From NCBI GenBank assembly GCA_031258055.1, contig JAIRNM010000110.1:1-12382 (forward strand): a stretch of 12,382 nucleotides of DNA, in the 5' to 3' direction. The stretch is from Bifidobacteriaceae bacterium. GTDB taxonomy: Bacteria; Actinomycetota; Actinomycetes; Actinomycetales; WQXJ01. Under the pieces are notes generated by a model. The model was not told the DNA's origin. It made no database searches and saw only the letters and a program-made list of their open reading frames with translations. Below, in pieces: positions 1 to 9,333 of the stretch (position 1 is its first letter; every line of letters starts with the position of its first letter). Position numbers and translations under genes: made by a program.

Positions 1-1146
1 GTGAACTTCGCCATCAACGTTGACCCATCGCTGGCGGAAACGCTCCTGGCCGAACCGCCCAACATGGAAGCGCCCGCCTCTCGGCCCACCCCCCCGGAGC
101 CGCCGAGCCGACACCAGTCCCATCTGTTGCCGCGCTACACTTTCGATTCCTTCGTAGTGGGCAACTCCAACCGGATGCCATATGCCGCCGCCATGGGTGT
201 AGCCGAAGGACCAGCCGAAACTTACAACCCGCTGTTCATTTACGGCCGTTCCGGGCTGGGTAAGACTCACTTGTTACACGCCATCGGTAATCATGCCCTT
301 GTCATCAACCCGCAGCTTCAAGTCCTCTACACCACTTCTGAGGAATTCACCTCCGACTTCGTCAACTCTCTGATGGCCAAGCGGATGGATGACTTCCAGC
401 GCCGCTACCGCAACAACGACATTCTGCTGATCGACGACATCCAATTCCTCACCGGTAAAGAGGGCACGATGGAGGAGTTCTTTCACACCTTCAACACCCT
501 TTACAACTCCGGCGGCCACATTGTCATCACTTCCGACACGCCGCCCAAACAGTTAATCGGCTTTGAGGAACGCCTCTTGACCCGGTTCGAAGCCGGTCTC
601 CAAACTGACGTTCTGGCGCCCCCGCTGGAACTCAGGATCGCGATCCTGCGGAAGAAAGCCGAAATTGAGGGCGACGACGTACCGGGTGACGTTCTCGAAT
701 ACATCGCCTCCCGAATCTCTTCAAATGTGCGCGAACTAGAGGGCGCCCTGATTAGGATCACGGCCTTCGCCAACCTCAACTCACAGCCAATCGATCTCGC
801 TTTGACTGAGGTTGTCTTGCGCGACCTAGTGACAGATCACGAAACCGAGATCACGCCGAGCTTGATCATTGGCCAGACCGCCCAGTACTTCTCGCTTACG
901 ATTGAACAGATTTGTTCCAACACCAGAACCCCGCCGCTGGTCCAGGCCCGCCACATCGCCATGTACTTGTGCCGCGAGTTGACAGACTTGTCCTTGCCAA
1001 ATATCGCCCGCGAGTTCGGCGGCAAGGACCACACCACGGTCATGCACGGCGTTAAGAAAATCAAGAAACTTATCTCTGAACGCCCGGCCGTCTACTCCCG
1101 TGTATCAGAACTCACCTATCGGATCAAGCAGCAGGCCTCGTCCTAA
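1..1146 (+). CDS. dnaA: Chromosomal replication initiator DnaA, 5'-truncated by window edge
   Basis: DnaA binds DnaA boxes in oriC as an ATP-bound oligomer, melts the origin and starts helicase loading. Counting from base 1, the visible 381 residues hold a short Pro-rich linker (about 12-42), then the AAA+ domain: Walker A GRSGLGKT (82-89), Walker B LLIDDIQF (142-149), sensor I IVITSD (174-179), arginine-finger box [10 protein letters not shown] (191-200, finger R195) and sensor II around R244. Domain IV ends with the DnaA-box-binding helix [10 protein letters not shown] (341-350). Actinobacterial DnaA proteins are longer and start with a domain I of about 80-100 residues. The first visible residues ([11 protein letters not shown]) look like the end of that domain, so the GTG at base 1 is most likely an internal Val codon, not the start. 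The stop is TAA at 1144-1146, and oriC follows directly. The linker is short for this phylum. One oddity is FEAGL where most homologues have FEWGL. Confidence 0.98.
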   Translation: MNFAINVDPSLAETLLAEPPNMEAPASRPTPPEPPSRHQSHLLPRYTFDSFVVGNSNRMPYAAAMGVAEGPAETYNPLFIYGRSGLGKTHLLHAIGNHALVINPQLQVLYTTSEEFTSDFVNSLMAKRMDDFQRRYRNNDILLIDDIQFLTGKEGTMEEFFHTFNTLYNSGGHIVITSDTPPKQLIGFEERLLTRFEAGLQTDVLAPPLELRIAILRKKAEIEGDDVPGDVLEYIASRISSNVRELEGALIRITAFANLNSQPIDLALTEVVLRDLVTDHETEITPSLIIGQTAQYFSLTIEQICSNTRTPPLVQARHIAMYLCRELTDLSLPNIAREFGGKDHTTVMHGVKKIKKLISERPAVYSRVSELTYRIKQQASS

Positions 1147-1238
1147 GGGTTTCAAGACCAAATCACCACCGACTCGACAAGTTGGTTACAGGAGATTGAA
1201 CGGACGGCTAGTTTAGAGTGAATACTACGGGGTTATTA

Positions 1239-1254
1239 GGGAAAAAGAATTCCC
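1239..1254. repeat. Inverted repeat GGGAA/TTCCC downstream of dnaA
   Basis: GGGAA at 1239-1243 and TTCCC at 1250-1254 form a 5-bp stem with a 6-base A-rich loop in a locally AT-rich patch, 93 bases after the dnaA stop. It could be a weak dnaA terminator or an origin structure. There is no T-tract, so the terminator reading is weak. Confidence 0.3.
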
Positions 1255-1270
1255 CAGTTGTGTGCAACCC

Positions 1271-1279
1271 TGTGGATTA
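1271..1279 (-). promoter_or_regulatory. DnaA box, one mismatch
   Basis: TGTGGATTA reads TAATCCACA on the minus strand, one base off TTATCCACA. It has the same orientation as the boxes at 1302-1310 and 1324-1332. Confidence 0.7.
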
Positions 1280-1301
1280 CGGTGGAAGCACCCTGCCGCG
1301 T

Positions 1302-1310
1302 GGTGGACAA
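1302..1310 (-). promoter_or_regulatory. DnaA box, one mismatch
   Basis: GGTGGACAA reads TTGTCCACC on the minus strand, one base off TTGTCCACA. It starts 22 bases before the perfect box, about two helical turns, on the same strand. Confidence 0.7.
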
Positions 1311-1323
1311 CGACCCGAGGAAG

Positions 1324-1332
1324 TGTGGACAA
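1324..1332 (-). promoter_or_regulatory. DnaA box, perfect actinobacterial consensus
   Basis: TGTGGACAA reads TTGTCCACA on the minus strand, the high-GC Gram-positive DnaA-box consensus. It is the only perfect box I found in the window. Confidence 0.88.
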
Positions 1333-1350
1333 CCTGGCCGCCTGTCCCAG

Positions 1351-1359
1351 CTTTCCACA
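1351..1359 (+). promoter_or_regulatory. Degenerate DnaA box, forward orientation
   Basis: CTTTCCACA differs at two positions from TTGTCCACA and points opposite to the three upstream boxes. CTGTCCCCA at 1382-1390 is a similar two-mismatch candidate. Either may be a low-affinity site filled only at high DnaA-ATP. Confidence 0.4.
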
Positions 1360-1436
1360 GCCCGGCCGACCTTTCCACCGTCTGTCCCCAACCCACTTCA
1401 CCCCCTCATTTGGGGCCTGACCGGCCTGAAGGCATG

Positions 1437-1473
1437 TCCTCCACACATTCCACAGGCCCTACTACTACTATTA
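1437..1473 (+). promoter_or_regulatory. Basal origin-unwinding element: box-like pair, GC cluster, DnaA-trios
   Basis: Two abutting box-like 9-mers, TCCTCCACA (1437-1445) and CATTCCACA (1446-1454), are followed by a GC cluster (CAGGCCC, 1453-1459). Then the top strand reads CTA CTA CTA CTA TTA (1459-1473), so the bottom strand read 3'-5' is GAT GAT GAT GAT AAT. That is five perfect matches to the DnaA-trio 3'-[G/A]A[T/C]-5'. This is the order described for the Bacillus subtilis basal unwinding system, in which DnaA passes from double-stranded boxes onto the trio strand to open DNA. An imperfect continuation (CTT GTC TTA CTT) runs to 1485. The layout is seen; the activity is inferred from that model. 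Confidence 0.72.
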
Positions 1474-1484
1474 CTTGTCTTACT

Positions 1485-1490
1485 TAGAAT
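1485..1490 (+). promoter_or_regulatory. Candidate -10 for dnaN
   Basis: TAGAAT fits the actinobacterial -10 pattern TANNNT, just after the trio tract. I see no good -35 at 16-19 bases. TAGGGT at 1546-1551 is a second weak option. If the first is used, the dnaN leader is about 90 bases and carries the 1502-1518 hairpin. Confidence 0.25.
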
Positions 1491-1501
1491 GCTCTGTAGT
1501 G

Positions 1502-1518
1502 CCCACATGGCTTGTGGG
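1502..1518. repeat. Inverted repeat CCCACA/TGTGGG before dnaN
   Basis: A perfect 6-bp inverted repeat with a 5-base spacer lies between the trio element and dnaN. The arms contain CCACA and TGTGG, the core half of a DnaA box, in opposed orientation. It could be a leader hairpin, a double half-box for DnaA, or chance. Confidence 0.45.
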
Positions 1519-1586
1519 TCGGCCTAGCTGAACGGCGGTGCGGCGTAGGGTTAGAGGTTAATTAGAAACGATTCGGAGGAAACACC

Positions 1587-2714
1587 ATGAAGTTCATGGT
1601 TGAAAGAGATGTCTTGGCCGATGCCGTCGGGTGGGTGGCGCGCGCCTTACCAGCCCGGCCGCCCAGCCCGGTTCTGAGCGGTGTTCGGGTCAAGGCCACC
1701 AGCGAAGAAGGCGGCCAAGTGACATTGGCGAGCTTCGACTATGAAGTCTCAGCGAAGGTTGAAATTGGTGCCGATGTGGCCCAAGGCGGGGAGATCCTTG
1801 TTTCCGGCCGTTTACTGGCCGAAATCGCCAAGCTGTTGCCGAACAAGCCTGTCACTGTTGAACTGGATGGGCCAAAAGTGATAGTCACCTGCGGTTCTTC
1901 CACTTTTACGTTATTGACTATGACACTCGAAGACTATCCGGCTTTGCCCTCCTTGCCGTCTGCGGTCGGAGTGGTTGAGGCTGGGCATTTTGCTTCAGCG
2001 GTAGCGCAGGTGGCGGTGGCAGCGACCCGGGATGAGACGCTGCCGCTGCTGACGGGAGTCCGCATAGAAATTGAGGGCGAGAATCTGACGTTGCTGGCCA
2101 CTGACCGCTACCGCCTGGCCATCAAGGAATTGACCTGGCGGCCAACTTCACCCGACGTGTCGCGGATCGCCCTGGTTAGGGCGCGGACTTTGAGTGAAGT
2201 GGCGAAGTCGTTTGGGCACACCGAACAAGTTGAGGTGTCTTTGACCGCTCCCGGTATAGCCGACATCATTGGGTTCGCGGCGGCCGGTAGAGAAACAACA
2301 TCGCTCCTGATTGACGGCGACTATCCGCAAGTCCGTAAGCTTCTGCCTGATTCGTTCGCTGCGACGGCGGTTGTTTCGGTGCAGTCACTAATTGAGGCGG
2401 TCCGCCGTGTCTCGCTCGTAGCCGAGCGCAACACCCCGGTGCAGATCGCGTTCAACGAGGGAGAAGCAGTGTTGAACGCCGGCACCGGTGATGACGCCCA
2501 GGCTTCCGAGGTGCTAGAAGCGGAAGTCTCCAGCCCAGTCACCGTCGCCTTTAACCCGCACTTCCTCTTGGAGGGGCTCTCGGCGATGGGAGCGCCGCAA
2601 GTGCGGTTGTCAATGAATTCGTCAACCAAACCGGTCCTGTTTGAAGGACAAAACGACGGCCAGGTGCTGGCCGACTACAAGTATCTCCTAGTCCCAATCC
2701 GCTTCACCGTTTGA
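1587..2714 (+). CDS. dnaN: DNA polymerase III beta subunit (sliding clamp)
   Basis: DnaN forms the ring-shaped homodimer that tethers the replicative polymerase to DNA and recruits repair and fork proteins through its hydrophobic pocket. The 375-residue product has the usual family length and the three-domain clamp fold. Recognisable landmarks are the N-terminal MKFMVERDVLADAV, the block LATDRYRLAIKE near residues 171-182, typical of the middle domain, and the C-terminal YKYLLVPIRF (residues 364-373), whose PIR is nearly invariant. The ATG has a clear ribosome site, GGAGGA at 1575-1580, with a 6-base spacer. The gene follows oriC and precedes recF by 51 bases, the standard arrangement. It may be transcribed from a promoter within or just after oriC; the candidates are weak. 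Confidence 0.98.
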   Translation: MKFMVERDVLADAVGWVARALPARPPSPVLSGVRVKATSEEGGQVTLASFDYEVSAKVEIGADVAQGGEILVSGRLLAEIAKLLPNKPVTVELDGPKVIVTCGSSTFTLLTMTLEDYPALPSLPSAVGVVEAGHFASAVAQVAVAATRDETLPLLTGVRIEIEGENLTLLATDRYRLAIKELTWRPTSPDVSRIALVRARTLSEVAKSFGHTEQVEVSLTAPGIADIIGFAAAGRETTSLLIDGDYPQVRKLLPDSFAATAVVSVQSLIEAVRRVSLVAERNTPVQIAFNEGEAVLNAGTGDDAQASEVLEAEVSSPVTVAFNPHFLLEGLSAMGAPQVRLSMNSSTKPVLFEGQNDGQVLADYKYLLVPIRFTV

Positions 2715-2753
2715 ACGGAACGGTCCGGCGCTGGGGTAATCGCGGTTAAGGGC

Positions 2754-2765
2754 TACGCTGAGGCA
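2754..2765 (+). promoter_or_regulatory. Candidate -10 for a leaderless recF transcript
   Basis: TACGCT (2754-2759) fits TANNNT and ends 6 bases before the recF ATG at 2766, so transcription could start on the ATG itself. The only Shine-Dalgarno-like sequence, GAGG at 2760-2763, sits 2 bases from the ATG, too close to work well. No clear -35 is visible. Confidence 0.3.
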
Positions 2766-3899
2766 ATGTATTTGACGGACCTGGCGCTAACAGATTTCAG
2801 GTCCCACCGAGAAACAGTGGTGCGGTTAGACGCCGGTGTGACCACTTTCAGCGGGCCGAACGGCGCCGGCAAGACGAACCTGGTAGAAGCGGTCACTTAC
2901 CTGGCTACTCTCGGCTCGCATCGGGTGGCCAGCGATCAACCGTTGATCCGTGAAGGCGCCGACAAGGCAATTATTCGGGCGCGGTTGGTCCGGGAAGACA
3001 GAGCGGCGGTTGTTTCTTTGGAGATAATGGCCGGGCAAGCCAACCGGGCGCTGCTTGGACGGGCGAAAGTAAAGCCAACGGCGCTGCTCGGAGTGACCAG
3101 AGCAGTCGGTTTTGTGCCAGAAGACCTAGTCTTGGCAAAAGGGCCGCCGGAAGTCAGGCGGCGCTACCTTGATGAAATGTCAGTGCAGGTAAAACCGTCA
3201 ATGGCCCGGACCCTATCGGATTACAGCCAGGTCGTCAGGCAACGCTCGGCGCTGCTCAAATCATTAGCCGGGACAAGCGGGTCCCAACGGCGTGAGGGCA
3301 TAGATGGATTGGAAATCTGGGACGGCCCGGCGGCTCGCCTAGGGGCGGCGATTATCCACCGGCGTATTACGTTGGTGCAGCACTTGGAGGATAAAGTCGC
3401 GGAACTCTACGGCCGGATAGCGAACGGAGGCCGAGCGAAGCTGTTCTACCGTCCAAGCGTTGAAGTCGCGGACGGCGACGGCCCAGAAGCGATCGAAGCG
3501 AAGCTGTTGGAAGCCATGACCGGCGGGCGTGACAAGGAAATCGAACGTGGACTGACACTTTATGGGCCGCACCGGGAGGATTTGACGTTGGCGTTGAATG
3601 GGCGCCCGGCCCGTGGCTACGCTTCACACGGTGAATCGTGGTCGTTGGCCCTGGCTCTCAGGTTGGGCGAATTTCAAGTCATCCGGGACGAAATGGCGGA
3701 CGATCCGATCCTGATCCTAGACGACGTCTTCGCCGAACTTGACATGACCAGGCGGCAAGCCCTGACAAAGCTAGTTGAAGGGGTCGAACAGGTTCTAGTG
3801 ACGGCGGCCGTGAAAAGAGACGTCCCAGATGGTCTAGCCTCCCATTGGCACGCCGTCAGTGAAGGGCAGGTGCTAGCCGATGACGCCGCCAGCGGCTAA
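2766..3899 (+). CDS. recF: DNA replication and repair protein RecF
   Basis: RecF is an SMC/Rad50-like ATPase that, with RecO and RecR, helps load RecA at single-strand gaps and stalled forks. The 377 residues match the family length. Walker A is GPNGAGKT (30-37). The ABC signature region is ASHGESW (286-292) followed by SLALALRL. Walker B is PILILDDVFAELD (314-326) with D319, D320 and E324 in place. YGPHRED (266-272) is a typical RecF block before the signature. The ATG at 2766 lies 51 bases after dnaN with no well-spaced ribosome site, so leaderless expression or readthrough from dnaN are both possible. The 3' end overlaps the next gene by 20 bases, suggesting coupled translation. About 22 of 26 Glu codons are GAA, useful as a core-genome reference. 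Confidence 0.97.
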   Translation: MYLTDLALTDFRSHRETVVRLDAGVTTFSGPNGAGKTNLVEAVTYLATLGSHRVASDQPLIREGADKAIIRARLVREDRAAVVSLEIMAGQANRALLGRAKVKPTALLGVTRAVGFVPEDLVLAKGPPEVRRRYLDEMSVQVKPSMARTLSDYSQVVRQRSALLKSLAGTSGSQRREGIDGLEIWDGPAARLGAAIIHRRITLVQHLEDKVAELYGRIANGGRAKLFYRPSVEVADGDGPEAIEAKLLEAMTGGRDKEIERGLTLYGPHREDLTLALNGRPARGYASHGESWSLALALRLGEFQVIRDEMADDPILILDDVFAELDMTRRQALTKLVEGVEQVLVTAAVKRDVPDGLASHWHAVSEGQVLADDAASG

Positions 3900-4356
3900 G
3901 GACAATCGGGCTTTAGGAGACGAAGAAGTCGGCCGAACCGCCGAAAAGGCGGTGTTAGCCCGGATCATGCGGGGATCAACCCGGTTCAAGCCGCGCCCAG
4001 CCGCGAAATGGTCCAACGGACGCGACCCGAAGATGGCGGGTGAACTGGTCAATGAGCTATTGGCGGCCGAAGGCTGGCAGGGACAAGTCGCAGAAGGAGC
4101 GGTGATCGCCAACTGGCAGCAGATTGTCGGTCCACGCGTCGCTGAGCATTGCCAGATTGTGAGCTTGGAGGAAGGGAAGTTGATCATCAAAGCCGACTCG
4201 TCCACTTGGGCGACCGAAATCCGGCTGCTTTCTCCCCAACTCCAAGGAGCGATCGACCGAGCCGTCGGCCCAGGTGTGGTCAACGCGGTCGAAGTGTTGG
4301 GACCAGAAGCGCGACGGCAACCCGCACGCTACCGCCGCCCATTACCCCGGCGGTGA
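3880..4356 (+). CDS. dciA: DciA-like DUF721 protein, probable helicase loader/operator
   Basis: This 158-residue protein is a DUF721/DciA-family member. It sits where the mycobacterial homologue Rv0004 sits, between recF and gyrB. DciA is known as the ancestral partner that helps load or operate the replicative helicase DnaB in bacteria lacking DnaC/DnaI. The family core spans roughly residues 50-142: the stretch with NWQQIVGPRVAEHCQ (78-92), then LIIKADSSTWATEIRLLSPQL (about 101-121), typical of the KH-like fold. The first 50 residues are basic and probably flexible, as in other actinobacterial members, and the tail is Arg/Pro-rich. The ATG overlaps the recF end by 20 bases; a purine-rich GAAGGGCAGG (3861-3870) inside recF is a plausible ribosome site. 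The family assignment is firm; the helicase-loading role comes from homologues, not from this sequence. Confidence 0.9.
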   Translation: MTPPAAKDNRALGDEEVGRTAEKAVLARIMRGSTRFKPRPAAKWSNGRDPKMAGELVNELLAAEGWQGQVAEGAVIANWQQIVGPRVAEHCQIVSLEEGKLIIKADSSTWATEIRLLSPQLQGAIDRAVGPGVVNAVEVLGPEARRQPARYRRPLPRR

Positions 4357-6504
<2,148 letters not shown>

Positions 6505-6519
6505 GGACCCGGAGAAACC

Positions 6520-9279
6520 GTGACTGACGACAAGACGACTGACGACAAGACGATTGACGACAACACCGCTAACGGCGGCATCGCTGACGACGGCATCGCC
6601 CAAGACAACCTGGGCGGGGTGGCCCAGGGCGGGGCGATCACTGGACATATCGAGCCAGTCGATCTGCAAACCGAGATGCGGCGGTCATATCTCGACTACG
6701 CGATGAGCGTGATTGTGGGCCGGGCCCTACCCGATATCCGCGACGGGCTGAAACCAGTCCACCGGCGGGTTGTTTACGCCATGTACGACGGCGGTTTCAG
6801 GCCCGACCGGGGCTTCTTCAAATGTGCGCGGGTGGTTGGTGACGTGATGAGCCAATACCATCCGCACGGCGACTCGGCCATCTATGACACTTTGGTGCGT
6901 CTAGTCCAAGACTGGTCGCTGCGTTATCCACTGGTGGACGGCCAAGGCAACTTCGGCTCACCGGGGGATGATGGCGCCGCCGCGCCCAGGTACACCGAAT
7001 GTAAGATGGCGCCGCTGGCCCTAGAGATGGTGCGAGACATCGAGCGCGACACCGTTGACTTCCAAGACAACTACGACGGACGCACCAAAGAACCGGTTGT
7101 GCTGCCGGCCCGCTTCCCCAACCTGCTGGTCAACGGCTCAGCCGGGATAGCTGTTGGGATGGCGACGAATATCCCGCCGCACAACCTGAGGGAAGTCGCC
7201 GCTGGCGTTCAATGGCACCTTGATCATCCCGAAGCCTCCCGCGAGGAACTACTAGAAGCCCTAATTGAACGTATCCCTGGACCTGATTTCCCGACCGGGG
7301 CGCTGATCCTAGGGTCGAAAGGGATCAAAGACGCTTACCGGACCGGGCGCGGCTCAATCACTATGCGCTCAGTCGTGGAAGTCGAAGAAATCGGCGGCCG
7401 GAACGCCCTGGTCGTGACCGAACTGCCTTATCAGGTCAACCCGGACCGGTTAGCGGCCCGGATAGGCGAACTGGTCAAAGACGGACGGATTCAAGGGATA
7501 GCCGATCTCAGAGATGAATCATCGGGCCGGACCGGTCAGCGCTTGGTCATCCTGCTCAAGCGCGACGCCGTCGCCAAAGTTGTCCTCAACAACCTGTACA
7601 AGCAAACCCAGCTCCAAGAAACCTTCGGCGCCAACATGTTGGCGCTGGTAGACGGCGTGCCGCGGGCTAGGACACTCGATTCTTTTATCCGCCATTGGAC
7701 CAGTCACCAGCTCGAAGTGGTGGTCCGCCGGACCCGCTATCTGCTGAAAGAAGCTGAAGCGAGAGCCCATATTCTGCGCGGCTACCTGAAAGCGTTGGAC
7801 GCGCTTGATGAAGTGATCGCCTTGATCCGGGCCTCGGCTTCGGTAGAAGTAGCCAGGCAGGGTCTGATCGGCCTGCTTGAAGTCGATGAGATTCAAGCGA
7901 ACGCGATCCTGGAGATGCAGTTGAGGCGGCTGGCGGCGCTCGAACGCCAGAAAATCATTGACGAACACGCTGCCATTGAGGCCCGGATTGCTGACTATCA
8001 AGACATTCTGTCCCGGCCTGACCGGCAGCGCCAGATAGTCGCGGAAGAACTCCAAAGCATTGTTGACCGGTACGGCGACGAGCGACGCACCCGCATCTTG
8101 CCGTTCGAAGGCGAAGTCACCGACGAAGACTTGATCCCAGAAGAAGACGTGGTCGCGACCATCACACGCGGCGGCTACGCCAAACGCACGCGGGTAGACC
8201 TCTACCGGTCGCAACGGCGCGGCGGCAAAGGCGTCAAGGGCGCCCAACTGCGCGAAGACGATGTCGTGGAACACTTCTTCACCACTACCACCCACCAGTG
8301 GTTGTTGTTCTTCACGAACTTCGGCCGGGTCTACAGGACCAAAGCCTATGAACTGCCCGAAGGCGGACGCGACGCCAAAGGGCAGCATGTCGCCAACATG
8401 TTGGCTTTCCAACCAGGCGAACGGATCGCCCAAGTGCTCGCCCTGAAAGACTACGAACAAGCCGAATATCTGGTATTGGCGACTAAACGCGGCCTGGTCA
8501 AGAAGACCCGGCTGACGGACTACGATTCGACCCGTTCCGGCGGCATAATCGCCATTAACTTGCGTGAGGACGAGGGCGGCGTCAGCGACGAGGTCATGGC
8601 GGCTCGGTTGGTTGATTCCTCCATGGACCTGATGTTGGTTTCACGCAAAGGCATGTCAATTCGTTTCACCGCCTGGGATGAGGCATTGCGGCCAATGGGT
8701 CGCGCTACTTCCGGTGTCACCGGCATGCGGTTTAGACCCGGTGACGAACTGCTAGCAATGGACGTGGTGCGTGAAGGGGCCGACGTGTTCGTGGTGACCG
8801 AAGGCGGTTTCGCCAAGCGCACACCAGTCGGCGACTACCGGGTCCAAGGGCGCGGCGGGCTAGGCATAAAAGTCGCCAAACTGGCGGAAGAAAGAGGCGA
8901 CCTAGTGGGCGCGCTGATCACCGATCCAGGGGACGAGGTAATGGTCATCATGGAAGGCGGCAAGGTAGTTCGCTCGCGGGTGGATGGCGTTCCGGCCAAG
9001 GGCCGCGACACGATGGGCGTGGTTTTCGCCAAACCAGATCCCGGCGACCGGATAATCGCGGTGGCCCGGAACGTGGAGCAGGTGGCCAGCCCGGAGTTGG
9101 CGCCGGAGGGCAAATCAGCGGACGATGCCGACCTAGCTGGTGGCCAGCCAGTCGCCGAAGGGGAGGGCGCTACGACGGCATCGGCCAACGACCGGGCGGA
9201 TGAAGACGAAACCGCGGCAGACGGGGCGGCGGCTAACGGGCCCGGGCCGGACTCATCCTCAGGGACGCCAGCGGGGTGA
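6520..9279 (+). CDS. gyrA: DNA gyrase subunit A
   Basis: GyrA cuts and rejoins DNA in gyrase. The GTG start follows GGAG (6511-6514) by 5 bases. At 919 residues it is longer than the usual 820-870 because both ends are extended. Residues 1-45 form an acidic, repeat-built leader. The conserved part starts at [20 protein letters not shown] (46-65). The quinolone region reads [10 protein letters not shown] (114-123); S119 and D123 match E. coli S83 and D87, the sensitive forms. The active tyrosine is Y158 in APRYTE. The C-terminal beta-pinwheel carries the GyrA box QRRGGKG (565-571), needed for DNA wrapping, and a second, looser copy QGRGGLG (776-782). Residues about 855-919 are a low-complexity Ala/Gly/Asp/Glu tail with no recognisable domain. 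The long antisense frame inside this gene is a coding shadow. Confidence 0.97.
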   Translation: MTDDKTTDDKTIDDNTANGGIADDGIAQDNLGGVAQGGAITGHIEPVDLQTEMRRSYLDYAMSVIVGRALPDIRDGLKPVHRRVVYAMYDGGFRPDRGFFKCARVVGDVMSQYHPHGDSAIYDTLVRLVQDWSLRYPLVDGQGNFGSPGDDGAAAPRYTECKMAPLALEMVRDIERDTVDFQDNYDGRTKEPVVLPARFPNLLVNGSAGIAVGMATNIPPHNLREVAAGVQWHLDHPEASREELLEALIERIPGPDFPTGALILGSKGIKDAYRTGRGSITMRSVVEVEEIGGRNALVVTELPYQVNPDRLAARIGELVKDGRIQGIADLRDESSGRTGQRLVILLKRDAVAKVVLNNLYKQTQLQETFGANMLALVDGVPRARTLDSFIRHWTSHQLEVVVRRTRYLLKEAEARAHILRGYLKALDALDEVIALIRASASVEVARQGLIGLLEVDEIQANAILEMQLRRLAALERQKIIDEHAAIEARIADYQDILSRPDRQRQIVAEELQSIVDRYGDERRTRILPFEGEVTDEDLIPEEDVVATITRGGYAKRTRVDLYRSQRRGGKGVKGAQLREDDVVEHFFTTTTHQWLLFFTNFGRVYRTKAYELPEGGRDAKGQHVANMLAFQPGERIAQVLALKDYEQAEYLVLATKRGLVKKTRLTDYDSTRSGGIIAINLREDEGGVSDEVMAARLVDSSMDLMLVSRKGMSIRFTAWDEALRPMGRATSGVTGMRFRPGDELLAMDVVREGADVFVVTEGGFAKRTPVGDYRVQGRGGLGIKVAKLAEERGDLVGALITDPGDEVMVIMEGGKVVRSRVDGVPAKGRDTMGVVFAKPDPGDRIIAVARNVEQVASPELAPEGKSADDADLAGGQPVAEGEGATTASANDRADEDETAADGAAANGPGPDSSSGTPAG
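6523..6597 (+). repeat. 15-bp in-frame tandem repeats at the gyrA 5' end
   Basis: Five consecutive 15-base units encode [20 protein letters not shown] and ADDGI. Units 1 and 2 (6523-6537, 6538-6552) are identical. Unit 3 differs from them at three bases, and units 4 and 5 differ from each other at two. The block lies in the non-conserved N-terminal leader of GyrA, so unit number could change without touching the catalytic core. Confidence 0.8.
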
Positions 9280-9333
9280 GATTTGTCAGGTAGCGTTGAA
9301 AGCGATCTTGCCCACGCACAGGAGAGTTGACAG

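Larger units (their letters stand above)
1147..1586. other. oriC: Chromosomal replication origin oriC (dnaA-dnaN intergenic region)
   Basis: This 440-base gap between dnaA and dnaN holds no convincing gene. It contains a perfect DnaA box at 1324-1332, one-mismatch boxes at 1271-1279 and 1302-1310, and weaker ones at 1351-1359, 1382-1390, 1437-1445 and 1446-1454. A GC cluster and a run of DnaA-trios lie at 1453-1473, followed by an AT-richer stretch to about 1495. An inverted repeat at 1502-1518 precedes dnaN. The first part (1147-1230) shows nothing I recognise. In actinobacteria the dnaA-dnaN gap is the usual oriC. Its function here is inferred from position and motifs. Confidence 0.93.

Noticed and set aside
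1218..1527. Two overlapping plus-strand frames and one minus-strand frame in the dnaA-dnaN gap
   Set aside because: They are Pro/Thr-rich with no family match by eye, and lie over DnaA boxes and the trio tract. No good ribosome site.
7519..8460. 313-codon open frame on the minus strand inside gyrA
   Set aside because: It lies fully antisense to conserved gyrA codons; GC-rich genes commonly give long shadow frames. No ribosome site or recognised domain.
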